Shown here: in pieces, positions 1 through 48,763 of the stretch
Layout: every line of letters starts with the position of its first letter
Numbering within the stretch: the stretch's first letter is position 1
Origin: Dicaeum eximium
Taxonomy: Eukaryota; Chordata; Aves; Passeriformes; Dicaeidae
Direction: 5' to 3'
Length of the DNA stretch: 64,000 nt
Assembly (NCBI GenBank): GCA_013396995.1
Contig: VWZP01002845.1
Coordinates: forward strand, 5,975,655 to 6,039,654
Translations under genes and position numbers: made by a program
The notes under the pieces: generated by a model
What the model was told of the DNA's origin: nothing
Seen by the model: the letters and a program-made list of their open reading frames with translations, nothing else
Databases searched by the model: none

Positions 1-3000
1 TGTCACTCATATTCACAGTAAGACAGATGAAGCTGGGAGTCCATAAAGAACAACCTTTTACATGGGACGAGTGGGTCCTATTCATAATGTTACTTTAAAA
101 CTCCTCAGATTAGAGATACTCAAAGGACTGTTTTCTTATCATCTTTTCCTCTATGTCATGAATACAGATCATTCATACAGAATAGATCATTTTCTTTGTA
201 CAGCAGACTGCAGTGGAAACACTTATTATGGCTATTTCCTATACTTTGAACAATCCATATTCCTGCCTTTCACAGCATTTTATGGTGTGATAACTTTTCC
301 ACAACCTTAACAAGGTACTTAGCAGTAAAAAATTCAACAAAACTAAAATTCAAACTGCACTTAGGTGTTTCTAAAATCATACCCTAGGGTTTTTACTAAA
401 TCCTACTGAAGGGTTTTTATTGACTAAACTTACTTTAAAGGTACATTTGTAATCAAAAAGCTTCTGGTCCTCCATACTTCTCTTAGGTCAGAACCACAAG
501 TTATGCTGGTATTTCTTCCATCTGGCTAGTACAGCTCATCACCTTTATGGCAGCAATCAGATCTGAAGTTTCCAGCACGCCTTTCCTCTGCAGAACTCTT
601 ACCTCTATTTGTATTTACATAAATAGCTATGAGAGCTCCTGCAGCCAGTTTAGTGTAACTGCTGAGATGACTGAGGTTGCCTTCAAACAGTGAAGGATTA
701 CCTACATTACTCTTTCCAGCACCAGAATCAGGTTATTTGGCCATCTTGGAAAGCCAGCACATGAAAATACAGGCTAGTAACAAAAGAACAAATTCACTGC
801 TACAGAAAAGAAGCAAATCTAATATAGTCTGCCCAGCAGCTGATATATTTTCATCCCTCAATGTATCATACACATGCAGATAGATATAAGTAATTATCTA
901 CAAATTATATTCCTCAACATATTACTTAAAGTACACCATTCTACTTCAGTTATCAATGGAATCCTAAAAAATCAAAATATTTCTAAGCTTAAAAAAATCA
1001 AAAGAAGTATTTCAGCATTTGTCTCTGGTTCAACTATCAAAACATTTCTTCCAGAACACATGCCCTCCTCTATATGACATTTGCTTTTCATGACATTTGC
1101 AAGAAACAGTCTGTTTTGATACCACATCTTTTTACCAAATGTACCTGAAATTTGCTAACAGATGCAAAGGTCACTTGAGGAAACTAAGAACCAGTACGCC
1201 CAGGTAAGCTTTGTCTCCTTAAGCAACCACAGGGTATTAAAAGACTAACATAATTTTCTTTTTATTGTGAAACATGCAACACAACTTCCATTTTCTAAAC
1301 TATTTTTTTCCCAGAGACTGTAAAAGCCATGCTATCATTTTGCATGTCTACAACTCTAAAGCACCACTTTGTTTCCAGCTTAGAAGTCAATATGCAATAT
1401 GAAGACACATGTATTTCTGGTGCTGTAATTAAATGGATATTCCACCAGACAAGGACAAACTTCCCAAAGGCATAGAAAAAGCCTGAATTGATTTTATACC
1501 CTGTAAGGTAAAGATACAAATGGTTATAAAGATCAGTTCTGAAACATTCAATTTAGTTCTGAAGGACTCCAGAGGAATGAGGAAAAAGATTCAAATCTGG
1601 AATTTCCCTTTTGCAACAGTTTTCACTGCCTGTTAACTGGTCCAAGATTGCTGGTTAAAATTATTTCGTGTATAGTGATGTAGAAATGTCAGGAAAAAAA
1701 TAGTCTGCTTCCATTGCTTCTTGTGTCTGACAGATCTGCAGCAGATAAGGCAAAAATATCTCACTAAAACATCAATAACCATGCAATGCAATTTCATGCC
1801 TACAAATCCTCATCTGTGTTGCACTTGTCTGTCCTTAACATATCTGGTGGCAGTTCAATAAGCAGTCTTACTTCTTCCACTTATTTTCTGCACTTTGTAC
1901 TTCTTTTATGTAGAAGTCTACAATGATTTCAGACTGCCAAATTCAGAAACTTACCTGCACTTCCTCTAGGCAATAACTGTGTCCCAGTGCTTGTGTCTAA
2001 GTTTGGTCATATTGGCTTGGTAAATTAGCAAAGCCCCTCTTAGAATACATATATTGTTCCACCTTGACCTTCCCTTTAAACTTTGGACAAAGACTGTATT
2101 TACTCTAGTTTCAAAACAAGATATATTCATTAATAGAGAAAAAAAACTGTTGTCAGTGTTACTGGCAGTTTTAAACACGAAGGTTGTGAGACTTGGCTTT
2201 TATCACCACACAGGATTAATTATTTTGAGAATTATTTATGGAAAAGAAATACTGAGCTAAAAAGCAGAAAAACTAAATTTAGGTTCCACCAAACAAAACA
2301 TAAGTCAGTACCCCAGACACAATGGTATTTCCTTTTGGAAAGGCCTGCAGAAGATAATGAAAGGCTACAAAAAATTACAGATAGGGTTGGACTTAACAAT
2401 CAAGCAAATGAGGCTTTGAATAAAAGCAGCAGTCTGAGAGGTAGATTTGAAAAACCTGTACCTGGAATACAGATTTCTGACCTTTCCTTGGACCCCTACT
2501 TTCACTTAAATCAAGAAAATAAATGAGCTTTTCACTTTTCACTTGCAATCAGAAAAATATCCATCAAAAGTTCCCCTATTCAGCACTTCATCTTTTTATA
2601 AATTGCAATCTAACAGCATTGTGTGATAAAAGACTATCAAATAACTTAAAATTGATTTAGCATTTTTGCTAAACACTGGTTGCTTGGATAAAAATTTTCA
2701 AGTGTTATCTGATGATCCCACATATTACATAAATTTTGGAGTCTGTACTATTCTTTCACAATTCTTACTTAAAATTTGTTAAATGGCATTGCATTTTCTT
2801 TTAAGTCCTAAGGTTAAAGATGATCAACCTGTAAAAAGCTATGAAAAATTACATTCAGATTCAAAAACTGCTTGAAGGACACAGCCTGTGAATTAAAACA
2901 AAAGAAAATCTTTTAACTATCTTTAAAGATTGATTGACAAAATCACCAGGAAGCCTTGCAGTGAAGGCCCAAGCACAACTGGAAGAATAGTTTAGTTTTG

Positions 3001-6000
3001 TTTAGATTTTCCATTTGATCTCAGTACTTACCACCTTCAGCAATCAATGGAAAATATAGGCCTAATAGCTTAAGGCTTGGGTATATCTTTCCAGAAATAT
3101 TGCCATTACACAAATGTTTCATGCCAAACAATTGATGATCCAGTAGAAGTGTATCTTTCTTTTTTTGACGAAACAGCTTCCAAAAAGGTTTTAGGGAATA
3201 CATCACCTTTTTCCTCAGGAAAAGAAAATTGCACCATATCATACCTCTCATCATACTGCAGTCAAGATACATTGCAGCAATGTCCTGCTGCACTTCAAAG
3301 ATTTGGATTTCACTGCTTTCTTCACACTGTTCCTTATTCCTTGGGAGCTATTTTATCTTTCATACTCATCTTACACCTGCTCCCACATAGCCCACCCTTT
3401 GTACCTGAGATCTCTTCTCTTGATTCGTCATGAGCTGGATTTTAGACTTTGAAAGAGCAGTAATTGAATTTTTCAAGACAAATCAAATGGTGAAGATACA
3501 ACACATTCACAGAATGGCCGAGGCTGGAAGGCACCGCTGGAAAACATCTGCCAGCTTGTTGAGAGTGTGTTCATCTCACTGTTCAGGTTACTAATGATGA
3601 TGTTAAACAGCACTGAACTCAGACTCAGCCCTTAGGACACTCCACCAGTGACTGGTGTCCAGCTTAACTTCGTGGCACTGGTCATAATCCTTTCAGCCCT
3701 TCAACTCGTCCTGTTTTCAGTGCCCTTCAGTGTGCACTTCCTGGTGTGTACTTCATTAGCTTGCCTACAAGGATGGCTGGGATGCAGAGCTGAAAGCTTT
3801 ACTAAAGTAAGCAACATCCACTGCTGTTAGCCCACCCCTTGAGCTAGTCATTGAAGGCCTTCAGGCTGGCCAAGCACAATCTTCCCTGCGTAAAAATCCA
3901 TGTTGACTACTCTCAATCAGCTTGATATCTTGCAAATGTTTGAAAAAGGCTTCCAGGAGGATGTGATCCATTGCCTTTCCAGTGATCAAGGCAAGAGTGA
4001 CTGGAAATGTCATTTCCTAGACCCTCCTTGAAGACTGGAGTGACATTTGCTTTCCTCCTCTCAGGAGCTTCCCCTGATGGCTACGACCTTTCAAAGAGAG
4101 TGGTCTCACAATTATTAGCATATATGAATATGAAGCACATTATTTGCTATATCTCTATAGGCTTCTCTACGGTGAACTGAAAGATCTCCCACTACTTTTC
4201 CCACTAGAAGGCTGCTAGCACTGCAACTATACGCTCTATTTCTACCTTTAAACCTGCATTTGTACTAAACTGACAGACATTACACAATCAAAAGTTTGAC
4301 TTAACAGGGTTTTTTGGGTTGCTTCTCTCTTTTTTTAATCACTGGCATGAGAACCAAATACTAAAATTTTGCAGTCTCTTTTGATCACTTCTACATTTTA
4401 ATTGCTTACTGGTATAAAAGTGTAATCTAATAAATTAAGAAAGTGCTCAGAAAGGCAAGCAAGGGAGTAGTCATGCTCCCTGTAAGCAGAAAAATTAAGA
4501 AACACTAGATAATATTATTTCAACTATAGAATACTTAGAACTATACTAAAATACAACTCACAGGAAAGCATGTGATTAGAAGCACATGCAAGAAAATAAA
4601 GTTTTGCCAGACACACTGCTCTTTTGTGATCTCATGAAAGTACACACCTAATGAAGAACATCTTGAAAACAAAAATCTTGGGAAACATAACAGCTTCAAC
4701 CAGAAGACTGATTGAGTTTGGACTGCTGGGGATTTTTTTCTCCTCTGAAAGCAAATAATCAGTAAGTCATTATAATACCTTTTGGGAAATAACACCTATT
4801 ACTTGTTGATGTACTTAGACAAGAAAATCACCCTACTTTTTATAGCTGCAAACTTATTTCTAGTATTGTGCACTAGTATTACTTTCTTCTTTTCAAGGAT
4901 TTAGGTTCACTCTTCCAAATGACCACAGCTTTGGAAGCTTTACAGGAAGACAGAAGGGCATTCCTGTATTTCTGAAATAATCCTTAAATATTGACAAGGA
5001 GACTTCCTTGGATTCTAGAGTTCTAATGAGGAAAATTGCAAATTGCCAAGGTAAAAGTTCCATATATTTAACTTTGCCTAAAGCACACGTTTAAGTGATT
5101 CACTTTACGGAGCCTGGAAAGTGACTAAGATCCTGTCTACAAAAAAAGACTCTGCCAGTGGCTTTTGCTCCTTCACTGTTAAAAGAACATCTTTAATGCT
5201 CTCACTAATCACAAACCCAGTAGCAGGTATCCTTGGGAAGAGTTCAGATCTCAGAAAGCGACATGCCAGCTGTATTAAAGCCTGACTGCCTCAAAGCTCA
5301 TTAAAAGGCAGTGCTCGTCCCACAGCAGCCCTCGAGCTGAGCTACACACTAGGAAATGCTTCCCCACACTGCACTAGTGACAGTCTGCAAATGTCCACAA
5401 ACACAGTGACACACAATCCCAGGCTAACTAGGACACCGGTGTTACTGACGAAGGCTAAGAGATTGTTAATTCCTTTGGCAAGAGATAGGAGCAAAAGAAC
5501 GGGAAGCAGAAGCCCAGCACTCTGTTCCCCACTTCCATACCTCACTTGCCAAGTGGCAATTCATCTGTTCAACACCCACTCACACCATGCACAAAGAAAT
5601 AGGCCAGGGAACGTAGTCTGAAGATTTAGGAACAATAATGATTTTATACTAGTGTCCCAGCTTCAGTACTACAAGACACGTGAGATTTCCTCTAGGCTTT
5701 TTTGCTGGAGTTTTTTTGGGGTGGTGGTGGTAGGCTTTTAAGCACTGCTGCACCATGGAAATATTTTAAATAGCTTAGGTGCCAATTCCATTATTAATGA
5801 AAACTGCAGACTAATCTTTCTTACTGTCACCACACAGAAGCTGTGGAGGGTTGCTTATCTCTTACCTAAGACTGGATCCTGACGGTGTAGACAGGACTAC
5901 ACCAAAAAAATTAAACAGAGATGCACTTCCAAATGCTAACAGGCATGGCTTAAAAGTTATTGTACCATGCAAAAGGACCTCTATTTTGAGCCAGTTACTT

Positions 6001-9000
6001 GTAAAAACCTTCCAAGCATGCTGCAAAGTGCATGCTGTCTTCTCCCTTGCTGTTGAGGTTGCATATTGATGAAAAAAGATCTATGGCAAATCTTAAGCTT
6101 ATTTTTAGTGTGGAATAAGAACTCTGAGTAAAGAAGAAGCACAATAGCTGCATATTATAAAGTGGGAAAAATCATCAGAAAAGAAGTCAGCAAAATGCAC
6201 TATGTTACAAGCATGCTTGATAACTAAATTCAAAATATTATTAAAACTATAATTGATGCACTTTGTGGTAATTATGTGAAGTGTTCTTATTTCCTTCCTG
6301 CTACAGTGAGAGCATGAATAAACAATCTGCTTTCAATTGCTCTCAGCCATGAAATTTAAAGAGGTTGAAGAATATGCAAGTTAAATAAGAAATTTTAAAA
6401 GGGCTGGCATTCATTTGTTGAAAAATTTTACTGGTATGTTTCAAAGACTTATGGGAAAGCTAACTACTCAAGCACAGTAGTATTCAAGGCAGTATTCAAA
6501 GGTAAATACAATCCCTGCTCTGATGAAAATGGTGAATTGGCTTTCATGTACCCAGTGAAAGAAAAACAGAGTCAAGTATTTAAATTACTGCAAAGATCTG
6601 TACACATTTCCTTTGTAAAAGGCACACCATGACTACAAACCCCACAACAGACAATTATTGTCTTCCAAGAGATTTTACTGTTTCATACAGAATACAGTCA
6701 CTTTATATAAACCTTACAGGAGTTGAGATTTCTTGATTTCAATACTGTGAAGACAAATTTCAGTCTAAGCTCATGTGATGTTAATAGCTGCTAGATTTTA
6801 CTGCCTGGCTCGTAGATGTTAGCAAGAAAGGAGTTGGTTTATACCATATTTTGTTCCTGGTTAAAGAAGTCAAAATCGCAAAAAACCTCCAAGAAATTAG
6901 CTACCTAAAAGCTAACTTGACTCAGACTTCTTAAAAAAACCCACAAAAAAACCTCCCCAATGAAAACAAATCCAAATCCAGAAAACTGCACTTAGACAGA
7001 AGGTAATTATATGGATAATTCATACCCATTAAAAAATATTTATCCTATGAGAGAATAACAGATTTTTTTGCCAAGTACTATTCTCTTTAACTTCCTACCA
7101 GCCCCAAGCACCACCACTCTTATAACATAGTATATGACATGAAAGCAAGCATGTTACTTAAGCAGCTCTGTCTGTGGGTGCATCTAAATCCAGGAAAACA
7201 TAAAACATCTAGAAACTACAGCAGTACCTATTGCTTAAGGGCACAGTAGGAAAAACACAGCAACTCTGTCCAGCCATTCCATCTGGAGTTAAAATTGATT
7301 ATTTAACACTGAATATTCCTGAAGAATAATGTTACAGGTATCCTGGAATAGAAAATCACATCTAAGCATTAATGTCAGTTTTGCTGCTTTGAATCAGAAT
7401 GTTAGTGCAGTCCCAATTCTCAAGCTTAACCCTCTCTTTCCAAGACAAAACACTAGCTAGAATCCCTTCTGTTACTCAGGTTATTTCCAGACCCTGATAA
7501 AAGAAAGCCAGCACTGGCAGGTGCAATTCTGTCTTTTGTTCTGCATGAAAACATGTACCTTCTGAATTCAACTCAAACTGGACAGTTCTGAAATAACAAG
7601 TCCAAAGGTTTCCATGGACATGGCAGCATAGGCAGCCCCTGTACAGCTCTTACAGGACTCTCACCAACACAGCTTGACAAGGTTCCGCTGGGAAGACCTC
7701 TCAGTCTCTGCCTCAAGCTTTTGGTCTCTTCCTCAGATTATCAAGAGACAGCCAATTGTGATGGTGGATTTTCTGCTGGAAGGAAACTTCATGCTGGACT
7801 GAGACCACCAACTCATTTCACAGAAAATAAGATGGCAGTAGTTCTTTTGCAGTTACCAACTGCATTTGAGCTACAGCCCTAGATGTGAAAGGCTCTGTAA
7901 TAAATTACCAATCTCCTGAGCCATCCGGTTAACAACATGCATGGTTTTCTTTTAAGCATTAAGTTCATACATTTTCCAAAACTGCAGAAAGTAAAACATC
8001 AGAAAAATTTAGATTCTTGATGACAAATAATTTGCTTCCTATATGCCTCTTAAAAACATAATAAAGATGTCTAAATAGTAACAAGCACTATGTATTTCAA
8101 TATTATGTTTTGCTCCACTACTTCATGAGTCATGACAAAGCCAGCAGAATCTTTTTGATTTTTTTCCCCTCAGTACTGAGGCTTTTGTTCCATTTCTAAA
8201 ACCAGGAGCAAATTAGAACCTTCCACACAATTACTGCAATAAAGCAAGATTTCCTTGTATTTCAGTTCTGAAAATGCTATTTATCAGAGGTATACCCTTT
8301 TCCTTCCATTTAAATGGAGAAATTGGCATTCTGTAAAAGCATTTATCAGGCATGAAAACAGATGTCAAAAAACTAGTCCTTGACCACATTTCAAGGAACA
8401 CTATTAAAGCTACTTCAAAGACAAAAAGTGACTCTGGAGGAGTAGTAAAGAAGCCAGACTTACTTCACCAAAACGGAATATCACTGATAATACTGACTAT
8501 AGGAATGAAAGGTCAAACTAATGGTACTTTTAACTACTCAGATTTCATTTGTGCATGAGAGTATAGGTGGTACACTTAAAAATAAATAGAAAAAAAGAAT
8601 GCTATCAAAGAGCTACAGACAAGTGGATCATAGAAATTACCCAATTTCAAGACAACAGACAAAAAAGACCAGTTAGCTGTGGGCATATTTTGAAGGCAAA
8701 TATATAAGAATTGGTGTGATTCACCAGTTGAAAAGAATTTACTGGTTAAAGACACTAACTTGGGTTAAAAATGTTCTTATTTTGTACTTTGGATAAACAT
8801 TAGTCTAGTTGCAGAAATCATCTAAAGTTGGTGTGGCTATACTGCTGGTAAATTATAAACATTAAGAGAAAAAAACGGCTTTCAAAAGTCACTTTCCTAC
8901 ATTAAACTGATAATTTCAGAAAAAAATCTTTTTTCAGTAGTTCTTACAGCCAATCACTCTCCCCCACCTACACGAAAGCTGTGTTCAGCTATTTATCTTG

Positions 9001-9323
9001 CCTGCAGTGATACTACTAGAGGCATTTTCTGTACCTCAACATGCCTGTTATTTAAATGAAACCATTTAAAATAGTTTATTTAGAAAATAAAAAAACAAAA
9101 CCAGCTATCTGATACATTTGCTCTCATAAGCATATCAGATCACAGCCAGCTTTTAAAATTCACTCTTCTGATCAAGGCTGTCTGACTGCAGTGTAAAAAT
9201 ATATATTTATTAGTACATGCTCTTAGCACCAAGGTTTTTGTTCCCCAGTGGTTTTTCATTTAAAAAACAACCCTTGCCCTCAATCATCATCCCAGTGCTA
9301 AAACCCATTGAGGATCCACTTAC
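1..9323 (-). other. CDK8: CDK8 intron 4 (partial)
   Basis: AT-rich noncoding sequence. It contains the CR1 fragment at 3505-4110 and a protein-like but frame-broken stretch at about 3020-3380. No further CDK8 exon was found: the expected KPANILVMGEG coding sequence is absent on the minus strand. Nothing else is supportable. Confidence 0.8.
3505..4110 (-). mobile_element. CR1 LINE fragment (3' part), inside CDK8 intron 4
   Basis: Starts with 'tcacagaatggccgaggctgg', the reverse complement of a CR1 3' end. It continues with typical CR1 antisense wording such as 'actccaccagtgactgg' and 'catccactgctg'. Many substitutions make it an old, dead copy. It is in the same orientation as CDK8. Confidence 0.75.
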
Positions 9324-44751
<35,428 letters not shown>

Positions 44752-44988
44752 CTTGGGCGCCGGCCGCGATCCGCCGCCGCTGCCGCCCCCGGCAGCCGCG
44801 CCCCGCCCCGCCGCGCACANGTTCGCCCCGCGCCAGCAGCGGCACCGCCGCCGCTCCCCGGGCGGGCTCTCGGGGCCGCGCCCGCGCGCGCTGCCGCAAA
44901 CGGACGTCGCAAACCGCGGGCACCTCCCCGGCCGCGGGCAGCGCACCACGTGGAAGGGGCCGTCCCGGCGTGCCTTGCGGGCGCAGCC

Positions 44989-45007
44989 GCACGCCGGGAG
45001 GTGTAGT
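44989..45007 (-). promoter_or_regulatory. ZNF143/THAP11-type promoter motif, copy 2
   Basis: On the minus strand this reads ACTACACCTCCCGGCGTGC, a slightly weaker match to the same element. It is in the same orientation as copy 1 and exactly 50 bases closer to the CDK8 start. Confidence 0.6.
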
Positions 45008-45038
45008 ACAGGCGGAGGGAGGGAGGCCGGGCCGCGCT

Positions 45039-45058
45039 GCATGCCGGGAGCTGTAGTT
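45039..45058 (-). promoter_or_regulatory. ZNF143/THAP11-type promoter motif, copy 1
   Basis: On the minus strand this reads AACTACAGCTCCCGGCATGC, closely matching the ACTACAAYTCCCRGNATGC element known from housekeeping promoters. It lies about 290 bases upstream of the CDK8 ATG and reads in the CDK8 direction. Confidence 0.7.
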
Positions 45059-45264
45059 CCTGGGCCGGGCACGAGGGGCACGGGGCCCGCCATGAGGAGC
45101 CTCCGCCGGCAGCGCTGGGTCCCTCCCCGGGGCCTTGGCTGCGGTGAATATTCTGGTCCCCGGCTCGATCCAGGCTGGCGAGGGCAGACGCGGCTGGTCC
45201 CTGCTGCTCTGAGCATCTCATAGCATCGTCGTAATTAAGGCAATTCCATGACTGTGAACACGGA

Positions 45265-45905
45265 TGAAATCAGAGAATTACAGAATATTTCGAGTTGGAA
45301 GGAATCCATTCGGTTCATCGAGTCCAGCTCCTGGCCCTGCACAGGACCATCTTAAAGAGTCACACCATGGGCCTGGGAGAGTTGTCCAAACACTTCTTGA
45401 GCTCTGTCAGGCTGGTGCTGTGACCACTTCCCTGGAGAGCCTGTGGCAGTGCCCAGTCATCCTCTGGATGAAGAACCTTTTTCTAACATCCAGTCTAAAC
45501 CTCCCCTGGCACAACTTCAGGCCATTCCCTCGGGTTCTGTCACTGGTGACCGCAGAGAAGAGATCAGTGCCTGCTCCCCTTTCTTCCTCCCTGAGGAAGT
45601 TGCTGACTGCAATGAGCTCTCCCCTGAGTCTCCTCTGCTCCAGGCTGAACAGACCAAGTGATCTCAGCCACTCCTTCACCATCTTGGCTGCCTTGCTGTG
45701 GACACTTTTCTAACAGCTTAATGTCTTTCTTATATTGTGGTGTCCGAGGCTGCTGACAGCACTCAAGACACAGATGGATGTCACAGTGCTGACAAACCTT
45801 TTCTGTGTGACTGCTGAGATCAGTTGTTCTTTAGCAAGGCCCTTGTATATGATCAGTAACTGGGCATTTCCTGATTCCTCTCCTTGGCTGACAGGGCCAC
45901 AGTTA
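45265..45905 (-). mobile_element. CR1 LINE fragment abutting the CDK8 promoter
   Basis: Reverse complement of about 640 bases of CR1 3' region: 'gagttggaaggaatccattc', 'cacttccctggagagcctgt', 'gtctcctctgctccaggctg', 'ccactccttcaccatcttgg'. It begins about 50 bases beyond the CpG island edge, just upstream of the presumed CDK8 start site. Open frames within it are relic or chance. Confidence 0.85.
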
Positions 45906-48500
45906 CCCACCCAACACAAAATTAGCTGTAATTTTATAGAACAGGCAGCTTAGAACTAAATTAAAGCTAGAGCAATCCTTCTACTTACAGCCCAGCTTTT
46001 GTCATTTTTAATAGTCATGGACACATGCTTCACATTGCATGTCAAGAATGCAGCACATTGAGTAAATAAGTGGGTACTCAAATCCCCTAACTTAGAGACA
46101 TCATAGAATGTGGGGGCTCCTGAAAGGAGAAACAACGTATTCTGGAATGGCCTGAAATAATCTCAGTTTTCAATTACAAATCTCAATTTTCATTTACACA
46201 TTAGCACTGATCCATGAAAATTTGGGATAGGGCTGTGCCTCTGCTTCCCAAGCTGGCACCACTCAATCAGACTCATGTGAGATGCCCACAGATGGACTTT
46301 CAGTATGTTGCTATGTAGTTGTTAGGGATATTATGTATGTTGAATAAAGCAATTAGGCATGTGTTATAAAAACTAAGTGCAATTGAGAGAAGCAGCAAAA
46401 TTACTTTTTTTTTGCCCAGCAGCTCAACTAAATTTTACAAGAACCTTGCTCAGCACCTCACTACACCAAACAAACAGAAAGAGGTCAAGGCAGCCCAGCA
46501 GAGATCAAACAGTTTGGGAGATGCCATCCACCTCACAAAGTTCATCCATCTCAGCCCCATCTCAACTTTCAGGGCCGCTTGGCTTTGGGGACTTTCAGGG
46601 ACAGTCAGGGGCCAAGCTTGCATGGCCAAACCCACCATGCACAGCACCTCTGGCCTGCTCACTACCCTCAGTCCTATCAGCAGGGGAGACAGCAATAACC
46701 ACTCCTCTGTAACTTTGTACTCTTCTTTGCAGATTAATCACTTTTTTGTGGAGGCAATGAACACCTAAACTCCTCCACATAGATCCAATTACTGCATGGG
46801 AATTAATGGTTGGGATTAGTCCGTCCGGAGCTGAAACATTGCAGGGTGTGGAAGACAAACAATGTCTGCTTAGAAAGGAAAGAGATCATGAAGGAAAACA
46901 AGAACAGACAATCCAGATTAATTTTCTCATGACCTGTGCTATGTTTCACATTTGCATAAAACATTTGGAAAGAATTCCATACTTTGACAAACTCTATAAA
47001 GTCAAAACCACAACCAAGATATCTTCTTTCCCAGATTGTTGGTCCTTTTGTAAGAATATTTACAAGTTTGCTGGAATGTTTCTTTCCTTAGTTTTACATA
47101 CCATTGGAGTTTTATGCCTTCTAGAACAAGTGTAGCTGTGTATCTGCTGCACCTTTGCTCTGTTTCCACTTCAGGTGCTTGTATTGAAATCAATGTTTGA
47201 TTTTACCAATTCAGATTTATGGTCCCTGACTCAAGACAGATTTGAAACAGAAAGCACACTTTGGCTCTTTTTATAATGCAAAATAAATATTGACATTTCA
47301 AGCTCAACTTTCAGCTCTGTTTCATGGAAAGTTGCATACTTTCTGTGGTTTATTTTTAAAATCTGTCACAGTGCAATATAATTTCAAGGAAAAGTTTAAT
47401 TTTGGGGTCTGCTCTTCAAAAGACAGACACAACCAGGACTGGTATTCTTGACTCTCAGGTATCCATCCCTACAGTGGCCCTTTCAATTGATAGGATTTCT
47501 TATCTCTTACTGCCTGTTGTTCATTCCCTTCTCTCATACTCTCTCAGGATACAGTTTAAAAACATATGCTTAACACACCCTGCTGAAGTTGGATTTTTGG
47601 AGCTTTCCTCTTTCTCTTTTTTCCTCTAACAACATTCATGGTTTGGTTTATCATATCCTTCTGTTCTGAGTTTGTGTAATTTCTTATATGTCCAGAACAT
47701 ACAGGCTTTTGATTTTTTTTGTAAAATAAAAATACAGAAAAGTAAACTTTAATATCTCATCTTTGTATTTTGTAAGTAGATAACCTACAACACTCAATCA
47801 CATCCCCATGCCATTAGAGTGTCTGCTTATTCCACTTATTAATTTGACAAATTTGAACATACTTTTGCTTTTCAGAAAACTTTTCATGAAACTGTAGCTA
47901 CCTGCTAAAAGTTTCCCACATCCTCATAGAGACATTCTTTAGAGGTATGACTGAGATGCTCCCAGATTGGTATTGACTGAAAAAGTGCAGTCCTGCTAAG
48001 TGCTATACATCTTCCATTTTTTTGTTTAGTCCAGGGAAAGCTGAAGGCAAGACAATAATGTGGTGGCACTTTTTCCTTTTCTGTATGTAAAGAAAAACTA
48101 ACTGTCATACTTGCACAGTCTGAATATTTTTCAGAAACCTTGCAGTTTTTACGTGCAGGTGAGTGAGCTGAATACCGGCACCACTTAAAAATGCAGTTTA
48201 CTTAATACAGATAAGTAAAGTGCTGATTCTACAAACAGTTTCCTATGTAAAGCAATTTGTTGGGCTTTGGGGTTTTTTTTATTTTCCACTCAACTATATT
48301 TTAATATAAAATTGATCAACTTGATCTAACAAAACATCCTAGATTCTGGCTGGAGTGCAAGTTACTAACAAACACACATCAGACCTTTGGATCCAGGTGC
48401 TGTATAGGAGAGCTGTGCTTGCACTCAGTGAAACATCTGTTTGCCAGACTTGGGACCACCTACGGTAACAATCAGCCTATGTTATGCTCCTGACAGAGAT

Positions 48501-48648
48501 TCAGTTGTCACCGTCCCTGGAGGTATTTAAAAGACAAGCAGATGTGGCACTTGCGGACATGGTTTAGTGGTGGACTTGGTAGTTCTGGGTTAATGGTTTG
48601 GACTGGATTTTAAAAGTCTTTTCAAACTAAGTGATTCTCTGATTCTGC
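48501..48648 (+). mobile_element. CR1 LINE 3' end, intergenic
   Basis: Carries 'ccctggaggtatttaaaaga', 'ggacatggtttagtggtgga' and 'tgggttaatggttt', ending in 'gtgattctctgattctg', the CR1 terminal 8-base repeat. Fairly close to consensus. Confidence 0.85.
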
Positions 48649-48763
48649 CTCTTGAAACCTTGAAAATTCAAACTGTGAACTCAGGATTACTTTGGTTACT
48701 GAGAAGAGCCCTGCCTGAGGGGAAATAAACCCTGACATTAAATATTACTTTATATTATTTCAC

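Noticed and set aside
45264..45713. 149-codon plus-strand open frame upstream of CDK8
   Set aside because: Entirely inside a CR1 copy read antisense, so not a gene.
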